Source: Datnioides undecimradiatus
Taxonomy: Eukaryota; Chordata; Actinopteri; Lobotiformes; Datnioididae
Length of the DNA: 64,000 bases
NCBI GenBank assembly: GCA_008933995.1
Contig: WARS01000051.1
Location: 496,001 to 560,000 of the forward strand
Direction of reading: 5' to 3'
Below are positions 52,131 to 64,000 of this stretch, one piece after another. The first letter of the stretch is position 1, and each line of letters opens with the position of its first letter. A program made the position numbers and the translations under genes. The notes beneath the pieces are model-generated. The model did not search any database. It saw nothing but the letters and a program-made list of their open reading frames with translations, and was not told where the DNA came from.

Positions 52131-53762
52131 ATGTATTGGTTGTATCTAAGAGGCATATTGGCTCGATGCCTCTGTAGGGAGCTATGAAATGCAGCTTTCC
52201 AGGGTTATTGAAGGCTATATAGAGCAGAGCTGAGAAGAGAACGCAGAAGAATAAGGGCTGGACCCTGGTTTAATTACTGTTGCCCACACTGTGCATTTAA
52301 CACTATGACATATGAAATGTAACTGAAGGGGAAGACATTTATTGGCCCATATTAGAATATATTTAAAGGCACCACCTGGAGACTCTGGAGTAACCATCCA
52401 TTGTAAGTCCTTAATAAAGCTTTGACCTTGTTCGTTTGGAGGATCTTAATGCTTGACACTATCATAGGAGAGCATAGTAACTATGTACAAAGTAGATTAA
52501 CCTAACAGAGCTTTCCTTGCAGTGGTGTAAAGGTGCGGTTTAGGACCTATGGAAACAGATAAGATTACCAGGTGAAGGCAATGATTATTATATGAGAGTC
52601 TTCAATGTCAGTAATTATTCCAGATTGCTTTTAAAGAGACTGCCCAGTAAATGCAAATTAAATATATAAATATATATACCATAACGAAATAGGAATAACC
52701 TCAAATAGAGATGCCTGAATTGTAAACAAAATTATTGCCTCTCTATTTACACTGGAGCCAAAATGTCCAGCAAGCCTCTTTTCTGTGATTGACCTCTGGG
52801 CCATGTCCATTGAACTTTAAACCAATAGTGCTTTATCTACTTTAATTGAACACATTAAAAGAGAGAGACATCAAAAGACAGCATAAGCTGAAGCTCATGT
52901 GAGGATAGGTACTGCTGAAGTACCCTGGAGCATGCAAATATGCAAGCGTTTGTGCATGTGTGCCTTTTGACTCGCATTCTGGAGATATATGTAGAAGTTG
53001 AGATATTCCTCTTTTCCACCTACTCTCATTTCCATAGCCAGATTTGTCAAGTCAAGTGTCACTGCGTCTTATTTTTTTCCCTCTCTCTCCATAAAACTCG
53101 CCATTATTTCCAGAGTGTTGGAACACTCCTGTTGTGTACCAGCAGCCTTTTCTGAATTCAATTATGCCATGATTCTCATTGCTGATACACACATTCCGAT
53201 CAAGACATGTCGCACAGCTGGCTGATGTACTTCTTAGCCCTTCTGGTTTGAAATGAAAAAAAAAAACCAACAACACCCAAACATATTTGTTGATTGATTT
53301 ACAAAGCTGTTGTAATATAGGCTTCAAAATTTCCCATGATCCTTTAGGTGACCGGAAAAGACAAACGGACATCTAAAATAAATAAAGAAATTTCTGTAAT
53401 CCTTTAAATGACAAACATCATACTGTACCAAACCTGTCACTCCGAAAACTTGGCATTCCTGTAGACCACCTACATAAAGATCTGTTAGCTTATGCTGATA
53501 ATAGTAATGCAGGGGCTAAAAGCACTTGACTGACAAGCAGAATAAAATTATTTAAACTGTACAAAAATTACAAGTCATGTGAAAACTATCACATCTTCTA
53601 AATCCCCCAAATATCTTTAGGCTGAAGCTGTGTTTGAGTTAAGACTCCAGATGTATGTTTGCCTCATTAATTCTGTCTCCAATCTTAAAGTGTGTAATGT
53701 TTGTCTTGGAGATAGACTGAAAATGCTGCTTCACCTCATTAACTGATAGGTGGATAACTAGT

Positions 53763-53793
53763 ATTGACACAAACCCAGGTTTGACACAAACCC
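53763..53793. repeat. 16-bp tandem duplication
   Basis: The block TGACACAAACCCAGG occurs twice in tandem, separated by one base. It looks like a recent local slippage or duplication. Confidence 0.8.
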
Positions 53794-56700
53794 AGGATTT
53801 AGTGGTCTCAGAGTGAGCCGACAATTCTAACTTTTGACTACAACAACAGCTCGAAGATGGAATCTGCAAAATCACAGGTTTAGTTAGATTGTGCTGGATT
53901 AGGACCAAGCCTTTTAAAACTTCACCCATCCATCGGTGTAAATTCAGACAGGGTTGCTCAAATTCTTTGGTGTCCAGATCACTTATCCCTCATTTTAGGG
54001 GGCTCTTTGGTAAACTTTGCAGCTTTGCAGCATAAAATTTAGTTCAGTGAACAAACAACACCGTCATATTGGATCCCCAGTGTGGATGGAGAGATTTATT
54101 TATTTATCATGTTCATATTTGGCTATATAAATGAAGTAATGGAAAGTAACTGAGGACAATCCCAAACATTTAATTGAAACTGTTTTCTAAAGAGGGTTTA
54201 TACATGGGTCTAAAAGCCACAACTTGCAGTCAGTGGAGGCCATTATGTCACTTACACACTCAAATAATTAAAACTGAACTCTGATTGAGTGCTTTCTTCT
54301 CCTGTCTAAAATCAGCCTTTATTAGCCGGTGTAAAATGGAAATGGCCACCATCTTGACGAAACAAAGACATGCCATTACACTCACAGTTTGAAATCTGAT
54401 TAACGTTACTTTTCTATTGCAGCACACATTTGAAGTGTTCTGGAAATGATTATAATAGGGAATTTGTGCTGCCCTAGACAGCTCACGATTTATAATGAAA
54501 AATGAGTCCATCCTGGATTCAAACTCAAGATGCCAAAATACAAAGTGAACACTTGAGAAACCTGTACAACAAGGCTTTTCTTTTATCAAAGCCCAGCTCC
54601 TGACAGGGTCTGCACACCACTGATTAAATAAAAAATGTCTTTGGCTTTGCGGGGTCGGCATTAATAAAAACTTTTCACAAACATGTTTTCATCAGTGCCA
54701 GTTTAATATTTGCTGCTCTCCAATGATGAAAACCACAGCTCTAATTGTCTGTCTTCTCCATCATGAGTCAGTGTGAACTCTGTTTTAAAAGTTCATACCA
54801 GGCTTCCCTTGGTTTGATGTAAAATCAGCTTTTTGCTGTTGGATTTTTTGCTAGATTTGCTCGACTCGTGGTTATAAAACCCTGCTTTTCGTGGCCTGTG
54901 TGCAGTTGCCAGACTGGTTAATGATAAACGAAACAGTCATCTCTGAGAAAAAAGAAACGGTTGAACTGTCCCTTTTACAACATCCCTGCTGACAGGGCTC
55001 CAGTTTTCTTTTTTTTTTCCTCCACTGTCAGTGTGGCCCAACCGCTATGATGTGTTGTTATCAGAAACACCATAAATTTGTTCAGCAGCTGTCACAAAGC
55101 CTCACTCCCTACAGCTCTTATTTATTTATCTGTCGCCTCTCCAATTCTCTGAGGGCCAGAAAGGAGGAGCTTTAATGCCACAGACCCTCAGTGCTCCCCT
55201 AGTGGGCCGGCTTAGGCCTGGCCTGCTTGCTTTCTCAGCATGCGATCATTAGAGGAGGGGAGGTACAAATGAAGTGAGTAAAGAGAGGACAGGGGTTAGA
55301 GTGAGAAAGGGGGTCAGGGAACAAAGGAAAGGAGTGGACAGAGAGGAAGAAATGGATACACGGGGATAGGAAAACAAGAGACAGGGGGTAGGGTGTTTGG
55401 GGAAATCTCCAGAGCTGAGGCGTCAAACCAGCAGGCTGTTTTAGTGGAAGGAGACGTGGCCTAGATACTTCACTAGGATTCACTGTTAATGACTGTTCAG
55501 CACGGCCAGGGTTTCATTTTGTCAACTAAGCCAGTGTCATCCACAAAGTGTTACTATACACCATATGACCCTTGAGTGTGTTCTCTGCGTGTATGTGTGT
55601 GTTTTTCTTTTTCTTTAGAGTTGCGAGGCCTGCAGGGACACCTACAATGTTGACTGTTCACACACAGCCCCCACGGATGTACCACTCTTCATGATTCAGC
55701 ATCAGTAGGGATGTACATCTATCAAGAGCTCTGAATGTAATGTGGACCATCATACCTACTAGTAGGTCATGCAGAATATTCTACACAGTGCTTTAGATAT
55801 TCAGATGGCCAGATGTCCACTGTGTTGGTTTGATCCATTTAAACTCAACGTTTGGCACCATTTCTACTTAAAATTCATACCATGACTTGTGTATCAGCAG
55901 GTCAGGCAGTGTTATTTCCAGGATTGTAAGAGTCATCAGTCCTGCAAAATGAACATGTAGAAAGCTAGTGGTGTACCAATCCTGGTGCCACAGGTGGCCA
56001 CTAAGCTTGTACTCCAGATTGGGCCTTTAAATCTATCCTAGCAATTTGATTTCTGCAGGTTTCACCAGGAAGCTGAAAGAAAGACAACCATTTGTTTTCA
56101 TGGCTTGACAGTTGGCAAAGAATGAAAGCGATCCAATCCCCCAGTACCTCTTCCTTCTTCCCTTTGCTCTGTCTTCTTTGGCTGACTTGAGCCCAAAAAA
56201 TAAACATGCTTACACCTGTGGAGCATCCAGAGTGTGTCCACATCACTCCTCTTTAATAGATTGAGTACGTGAATCTGTGTGTGTGTGTCTGTGTGTGTTT
56301 ATGTGAAAGATGTTGTTTGTGAATGTGCAGGGCCCAGATTAAGCTGTCACACAGGCTGTGAGTGGTCCCAGACAGGCTGATCAATGTGGGGCCAGCTTGC
56401 AGATAATGAAGTGGTTAGGTCTCCCCTGATGCCTTTAATTGAACAAGTGTCGCTGGCTCGGCCCATCTGGACAGAAAGCATTCTGGGAATTGGGTGTTTT
56501 CATGTGGACCGTGGTCTGAATGGCTGGTAAGGAAGAGTAACTTTGGAACCATGTGATGCAGTGAGTAGCTCAGGAGACTGTAAATGGGTAACATGTGGGA
56601 GGACAGACTAGCAACATTAATCTTTTAGCTTAATGTGCAGAGATTGTAGTGTGCTGTGAATGTAAGCCTGTTTGTACATGAGTGTGCTTCTTCTCTAAGG

Positions 56701-56802
56701 GATTATGTTGTGGGCTGTGATGGTAAACATTTCATTTAACAGTCCAGTCTTTAATTTATCATTTTTCAGTTCAGTGAGGCTTTCCTCACCACTCCCCTGC
56801 TT

Positions 56803-56808
56803 TGTGTG

Positions 56809-56870
<62 letters not shown>
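56803..56870. repeat. Long GT microsatellite
   Basis: This is a (GT)n run of about 34 units with a single GC interruption near 56814. It is the longest uniform dinucleotide array in the window and likely polymorphic. Confidence 0.95.
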
Positions 56871-56873
<3 letters not shown>

Positions 56874-59800
56874 AAATCTCACATGGGCAGAGGAAGAGGG
56901 ATTTCTTTTTGTAGTTTCTCATCAAAGTCAGTAATGTTTGACTTCATCTGGAGAAGTTTCAGCCAGTGTTATCCTGTTTTGTGTGTGCATGTTCTGTCCA
57001 TATCTCCAGCTCTCAGGACCAGTGTAGGTGGATAGTACTGCCGGCTGTTTAAAATGGAGCCCAGCCACCCCCTCTTCAATTGGAAGTGCACTTCCACTAC
57101 TGTCAGAGCCACAACTTCAACTAGAAGGAAGTCTCTGAATGTGCTCTGGCCTTAGTTCCCCCAAGATATGAAAATAGAGAAGTGTGTGAAAGCGCATTTA
57201 TTTACATCCTGGGAGACCAAAGGCATAACCATAAACTGCCTAAGGGTATTGCTTCTGCATGCAGGGAGAATTTATTACAATCGAGGAATTCTTTTTGTGT
57301 GTATGTGTTTTACCGTTTAATTCCTCACCACTGTCAGAGGTCCTATTGTGAAATCTGCACGCACTAGAGAGTGCGAGCTGAACAATTCAACGCCTTAAGC
57401 GAGTGGCCCAGTCGAATAAGATAAGGTCAGAACTCCACTCCTGATTTAGAGGATACAGAGCAGCTCCCATCTGGACACTGACAGGAGCAGCCTCCCTCCT
57501 CTCTCTAAGCTAAGTCAATGAAGAGAGCTTCTACCTGCCTTGTTCGCTGTTTCTGCTCTCCGTCAGACAGAGCTCCTATACACTATTCATAAACTTGGGC
57601 AGAGGGTTGTCTGACCTTTTTGCTGAAATGTTAGGGCAAATTAGTTGTCAGAGTAGTGAACGTGGCAGCCATGCTAAGCCCCAACCCCAGCTCCAGTCCC
57701 ACACACCTCCACCCACCTTCCTCTTTTCACCTTTTCACAGGGTACCTGCCCTTTCTGCTGCTGTAGTGTTAGTCCCTCCACCGCCGCCACGGACAGACAT
57801 CTTTGTCTCTGTTGCTGTCAGACACGTCTGATTGCAGAATAAGGCAGTCAGACATGGTGCTAAGTATTTTGAACCATGATATTCATGCAGATTCACAAAG
57901 TTCAGCACAAAGATGCACATATAAGTGATTCACACACTTGCATATACCCACTCTTAGAAGAACTGGCCTTCAAAAGCTTATCAAATGCAATACAAAAAAA
58001 AATAGCCATGAGGTCCATTCCTGCTGAAAGCTTTTCCTCCCAGGTAAACTGTAGGTCAGTCCTTTCAATCAGAAATGAATTTGAAAAATTCTCTACAGCA
58101 CTCTGCTGTGCATCCTTTGTGAATCACTGCCCTGATTCAGTCTATATATCATGAATCCTTGAATTACTATCACCCACTTTTACCCTGAATACAGAACAGC
58201 TTATAATGAGCCCAAATGCAAGCAGCACCCTTTTAAAGCAGAGTAAACACTAAGCTCGCTGAGCTGCTGGCCCCCAGACTCTACGCATATTCATTACCTT
58301 ACGTAATGGCTTTTTAAAATAAACACCATTGCGTTCAGCAAGCATTAGTTATTCCTGCATAGTAATTAGCAACCCAAGACTGCTTTTTGTGTTGTTGCTG
58401 GTTCACTTTTTCAAAACCCAGAACCAGAGTGAGGCTTTGTGGTTACTCAGGAACAAAACACATATTTATGTTTCTAAAAGACTTAAATTTGTACACTTTT
58501 ACATAGTGGTTTTTATTTTACATTTTTTCACACCGCTAGATTTTATTGCCTTGATAGCAGACTGGGGAATAGTCCAGATACAGGCAGGGTTTCCTCCCAC
58601 GTTTACTTCTGATCAGAAGTACGCCTAATTTCTTTTATTATCTTCTACTTGTCAATTTGTCCTCCACCTGAACTTGATCTTATCTTGTGGTTTAGGGGTA
58701 AAACATATCCCCTCTCCCCACTGGCCCCTTGCCTTTACTTTCTGACCTTAGCCTGACACTGATCCCGCCTTTTGAAGACAAGTGAAGATCAAGTGCGGAT
58801 CAAGGGGTTAGTCGCTCTGGTGATACAGGGATTTTTTCCCTCTCTGTCTGTGGTTTGTGTTTGTCTGTGCTCTGTGGGTCGATGAGTCCTGCATGCTAAA
58901 CTCGTGCAGTAATTGGGTGTGTGCTTGTTTGCAGCTGGCTCCAGCTCATCATTCAGTTTGAGAGGAAATCTATGGCAGGGTGATAAACATATTGCTAAGT
59001 AAGGGGATTGGAGGTCTGTGAGTGTCATTGTGCCCAGCACTGTGTACACAGGATGACAGCGCTGCATAGGGACAAATGCACACACAACTGTCACCTGAGG
59101 TCAGCTTTTGCATCACTGTGGTAGCATAATGCATGAGCGCAGACCAGATTATATTTTCCCCCCTTATTTACATTTTACATGTACACTAAAAAGTTTGTTA
59201 TGCACCTTGAATTACTGTTTAAAGGGTCTACAGAGCTGTTACAGTCACCATATAACATCCCGCTTGCCCTTACTGTTTACTGACGGCCATGATTAAGTGC
59301 CATGATGGAAAGCATCAACATCCATTTCATCCATATTTGATGAGTGAACGTCTCCCTCCCATTACACACAACAGGGGGAAGCTGTAATCAACATTCACAC
59401 ACACTGTGAATAATTATTTACCCAGATAATGGCTGTGTTTATGCAAGCACAGAAAAGAGTTGATTTTTTTTTCTCCTCTCTATGTTCTTTTTTCATTGTA
59501 TGATAAAGAGAACTCTGATTAGGTAATAGCATGACTGATCTCCTGTTGTTTTTATTCTTTGGTTTGTTCAGGCTGCCACCTGATCTGTCAACTAATGTCA
59601 TTAGCCCCCCTTTACAGTAAAACCCATGTTATCTTCAGGACAACAGCACCAGAATAAACTTACTAAAGATGTTAAGACGTGGCATAATAACTGATCAAAT
59701 GTCTATTTTACACCCTGCTCACACATAGACTCACCAGAGAGGGGTAGATCATGGCTGCACTGAGCTGTGTTATGCTCAATTTCAGAGTCACCCTGTAAAC

Positions 59801-62337
59801 CTTAGATTTTTATGAGCTAGACCCCATTTCTGCAGGGCAGTACCACATTAAAGAGAATGTGGCTCCACAAATGAGGTCAGCAGAGCGGGCTGTTACATTA
59901 GGGGCATAGGAATCATACTGTCTGACTTCTACCTATTACAAATGGCATGTAAAGATTAGCGTATAGAAATTGAGATAGATGACTATAAAAGAAGTATATC
60001 AGGACAGGGTCACATTGGTACTAAGTTGCCAGTTTATTACATACGCCGCGGTAAAACGTTGCAGTCTTAGGACAATCTCTGAAAAAAAATATTCTACCAT
60101 TTATGGAAAATATTCAGTTTTGTTAAAGTGCTGCTTCATTGATTAGTTCATAATGCCGTTGATCGGTTACACGTTAGCCAGGTACATCTGTTGTTTTGCC
60201 TGCCTTCATTGATATAAATGAGGTGGTCAAAATAAAACCTGACAAAAGCATATATAAACTGGCACATTGAAGTAACAGGTATATTATTCTGACTTGGTAC
60301 CCCTTATGTTTTTCATAAACTAATTAATCCAAGTTCTGAAGGTCCATGTTTAAAATATTAAATTCATCATCTTCAATAATTGATATGAGAGGAATTAAAG
60401 TTTAACTGGCAGGTCCTGACTCTGGAACTGCTTTGAACAGATCAGCTTGAGAAAATATACATCACCTTGTTCGAACAGAAAAGCATTTGAAGTGTTCTGG
60501 AGATAGGAGTGGAGAGCAAGCAAATAGCTGAAAATAGCTTAATTTTGGCCTGTCATCAAGCTAATCATGGAATTAACATTACTTAGCCACAGGTAGCAGT
60601 AGCTGCTGCCAGCCACATTTGTCATTTCATCTGGTGAAAGCAACCATTAGCGCCAGCTTAAAATGAGAAGGCCACTGAATGTTTAATACACTACCATGTG
60701 ACCAGTGGGGAAGCGAGTGTTTGAGCCACAGCTAAACAAATTTTGCCAACCTCAGCCAGTCACATTGGTACCCCCAAATCATTTCACATTCAATTTGAGC
60801 CAATATTAATTCTTTAAATTATGCCTGGATCAGCCCTGATACTGATACTCAATCATTTCTTGATGTCCCGTAGCTCTTTTCTGAAATTAGCTTTGGATGC
60901 TGTTTCATGATACATTAAAGGCTCTGTGTGGAACTTACTTGTGTGTAACGGCACCCTGCTGACTGTGCTCTCGCTGGTTCTCCAGGTGTGACCTGTTGGT
61001 CTGTCTGTAATTGTCACCTTTCACCAAAAGTGCTGTATTGTTGTGACAATGTACTGCCAGAAACCACCAGAAACTGTATTACCAGTGCAATGCTATAAAG
61101 AGGAGCTGCCTTGAAACCAGCTAATAAGAACTGGTATTTTACAGAACATTAAGCTGTTGCTGCAGTTTTCTTGACCAAATCATGTCACAGCCACACAATG
61201 TCATTTTCCCCCTTATTCTCTCATAGCCCAGTCATTGCCTGCCACTGTTTAGTAGGCACTATGACAGCACTGACTGATGCAGGTCCAACCAGCATATGAC
61301 AGGCAGACACATGCCCACTCTGGACCTCTCGCCCTTCGAGCCCTCATCTTGCCAACCTGTTTTCATTTCCAGCAGCCAGGCAGGTGGATAGAATGAATGA
61401 TCGCAGTTGAGTATTTTTTTCCTCCTTTGCTTGGACTTTTGGTTGGTTAGACACGTACTCCCCCTACCAGCCCTTGAAACCAATTCTTGAAAAATGTGTT
61501 TTTGGCTTTGACATTTCTTTCAATTGGCAGAAGCCATGACATGCTACTGAGTGTCAGCAAACAGTAAATTTGTGTTTGGTTCAAAATCCCCAGTGTCTCG
61601 ACCCCTCTGCTTACTAGCTCATGGGGGAAGGAATAATATTTGAACTTAGCTAAGTTTGATTGCAGCAGGACAGTTATTCTTGCCTTCATGGGAATATGAG
61701 TTGATCTAGCTCACCGCTTCTTCAGATCCATGTTCTTTAAACAAGCTCTTTACACTGCATTCAAACTCACAGGAGAGTTTAAAATCAAAGTGATTTTAAA
61801 GACTCATTTAAAATTGGCTGTATCTCATCTCACTGCTTCCACAACAGGCCATTAGAAAGAGATGTGAAAAGTGAAATCATGGTTGAATATGTATGCATAT
61901 TGGTTTCCCCAAGAAAACATTATGTTGCTTAAAAGCAGCTGTCAAAATACAACCAGAAAACACAATTTAAAAAAAAAAAGATTTTACATAGAGTCATGTG
62001 TTAAATATGGTTTATGTGAAACATGGTCACTAATTTGTCATTTAAATCCTTTCATGCAGATTTGCTTGTTTCTGTTGAGGACAACATGAATGTAGAAGCA
62101 AAAAGCAAAAGGCTGAAATGTAACGTTGAGGTCTGCCATCTGCTGTGAACTTTATATGTTCCCCCTCTGCTTGGACGAGTTTTAGCCGTTCATTGACACA
62201 TATATATTTTAATTAGTCTCCAAATACAGGCTACAGCACCTTGCTCCCCAGGACTAGTCAGCTATTATTTCACCATATTCATATTGACCCTTGTTCCCTG
62301 TAGCATCGATTCCAACTTTAAAAAGAACAGGAAACTC

Positions 62338-62396
62338 TTTGTACTTAAAGGTGCACCAAGGTGCACAGCACAGCACCTCTGTACTTAAAGGTGATG
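62338..62396. repeat. Short direct duplication with palindromic core
   Basis: The block TGTACTTAAAGGTG occurs twice about 43 bp apart. Between the copies GGTGCACC and GGTGCAC motifs and an AGCAC repeat occur. A third partial copy (CTGTACTTCTGAAAGG) follows near 62438. No known element is recognised. Confidence 0.5.
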
Positions 62397-64000
62397 CCAT
62401 TCTACATTCCTGTTCTTCAGCTTCGTTTGACACTAATCTCTGTACTTCTGAAAGGAGAGCACTGACAGTATTGATACCGCCGTCGTGTCTGCTGTGTTAA
62501 GGTAAAGTCTAGGAGGAAAGTGTTGATTGCTCAGAGAGAAGAAAATGTGACGCAGAGCCTCAACATGAGCAGAAATTAATTGAGATTTTTACCCAAGTGT
62601 ATCAAAAGGTAGCAGGCGGCCAAACCAGCCATTAGTCCACTAAGCAATCCCGGAGACCCTGAAGAGACCAATTTACCTGCTATTTACTGCCACAACAATC
62701 TTAATGGGAGACAGAGGACACCCAGAATGGCATATCTTGTTATTGGTACTTCCCTGCTTAATTATTGTCACCATTTGGTGGCCCCAACAGGACTGTCCTC
62801 TCTGCCCCTGATTTTTCAGACTTCACCCTGTAATAATCCTGTGCTATTAGTAGCCATTAGCGTTCTTCATATTGAACTATACACTTCATATCCACCGCTG
62901 CTAAACTCCTATCAAGCCTACTTTCCCTAGGCAGTAGAGATTAACACATCTAAGAAGCTGGATATCCAAAGTAAAAGGTGCACTGTTTATCCTATTCACG
63001 AAGCAAGTCTAATAAATATGACTCAATTCATCTTTCATGGAAAATAAGGCAATGCTGTGAAGTGTAATAAGCAGCTCAGTTCTGCGGCAGAGACGCTCTA
63101 TAGAAACCGTAACGTATTGATGAGTAATTTTCTTTGAGCAAGTGTTTCATCACAGCAGTTGAGCATTTTTGGTCCTTTGAATTTTCTGCTAGTGAGTGAA
63201 GCACCTTGTTTGTACCCATTTCTCTCATCGTGGGCTGTTGTGGGTGAAAGGATCACATAAATAACAGGCATAAATTTCAGATGCCGCACTCTTATTGTAG
63301 TCATTCACCAGACCCAGTTCGTTTTGAGAGCAGCATGTGTACGACGACTGTTGTCAGAATGCATAAACTATGCTTGGGCCAGAGCTTATAGGGCCATTAG
63401 CCTCCCTGTCAGTGAGTAGATTTGCTCCTGTATTGGAGCTGTTTCACACTGCGCTCTGACTGTCAGACTTCCATAGAGCTCTCTACTGCCCCTATTAAAT
63501 TTACAGCTGCTTTTAAATGACCTGAGCTGCCAAACCCTTAAAAAGAAAGTCCCCTCTTTTGAATTATGAAATTACCATGTGTGTGTCTGTGTGGGGGAGG
63601 GAGGGGTACCATTATGAGATTGTGTTTTGTCAGAGTTTCTGGTACGCGTGCTGTCTTGGCAAACTAAACACACAAAACTGAAAAAAAATTCATCATATGT
63701 TTGTCTGCATGCGATTTTCTCAAGCATAAACCGAGATTGCAACTGCATACAACAAAGCTGTTACACAGTCAAGACACTTGCTGTGGCGTGGGCTTTGCTT
63801 GCAGAATTTAAAGCAGCTGTTTGAGTTTAAAGACAGGATGGTGAACGCTTACAGGAGTAATCTGTTGCTTGCTACCCTACACTTCCCAGCCCACCTAGCA
63901 ATCTCCACGCAGCCTCTATATAACACTACATTTCACTGCCTTTTTGTCTCTGATCCCACAAACACAGGGCCAACACACACATACTGCACACATTCAAACG

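Larger units (their letters stand above)
50897..64000. other. Presumed nrxn2 intron to the window end
   Basis: No neurexin LNS2 exon or other gene was found. The stretch contains a CT-rich tract (51893-52130), GT-rich patches (about 51187-51219, 56276-56300), a long GT microsatellite (56803-56870) and short local duplications (53763-53793, 62338-62396). Several strong splice acceptors stand alone without a donor. The rest is AT-rich unique sequence. Confidence 0.6.

Noticed and set aside
54260..54661. 133-codon - strand frame
   Set aside because: There is no domain, signal peptide or splice context, and AT-rich composition explains the residues.
55003..55080. Strong acceptor (long T run, CTGTCAG at 55031) followed by a short phase-compatible open frame
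   Set aside because: No consensus donor before the in-frame TAA. The residues do not resemble a neurexin splice-site-1 insert.
55600..55660. Strong acceptor (TTTCTTTAG at 55618)
   Set aside because: The phase-compatible frame stops after eleven codons and no good donor is present.

Overview
This is vertebrate genomic DNA, most likely from a teleost fish. It is AT-rich and almost entirely non-coding, with CA/GT, AT and CT-rich simple repeats. It carries one unmistakable coding exon: the first coding exon of an alpha-neurexin on the + strand (ATG 8799, splice donor at 9511). The protein has a signal peptide, the complete first LNS (laminin G-like) domain and the complete first EGF-like domain. 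The wording of the LNS domain fits neurexin-2 better than neurexin-1 or -3. I cannot tell whether it is fish nrxn2a or nrxn2b.

Layout. Positions 1-8114 hold no recognisable gene and are probably upstream flank or a 5' intron. A strong splice acceptor at 8113/8114 suggests that the exon starts at 8115. That gives a 5' leader of about 684 nt with five short upstream ORFs. From 9511 to the end I find no second neurexin exon of normal size, so the remaining ~54 kb is probably the large first coding intron. This fits the very long introns of neurexin genes. A 15-21 nt phase-compatible microexon candidate lies at 47115-47135.

Within the presumed intron four things stand out. (1) On the - strand, about 25324-24391, there is a compact gene-like structure: two or three small exons with coding-like codon use, good splice sites and an AATAAA after the stop. 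It could encode a short secreted protein of no family I recognise. (2) Two diverged direct copies at ~35.95-36.46 kb and ~38.44-38.81 kb keep traces of a protein-kinase catalytic loop and look like decayed kinase (possibly mos-like) sequences. (3) A 150-bp tandem duplication at 45350-45650 keeps an open frame through both copies. (4) A 173-codon - strand open frame lies at 50375-50896. None of these four is certain.

The only function that can be stated with confidence is the neurexin exon. It encodes the outermost extracellular part of a presynaptic cell-adhesion receptor, and it ends exactly where neurexin alternative splice site 1 begins. No operon-like organisation, tRNA, rRNA, CRISPR array or intact mobile element was seen.
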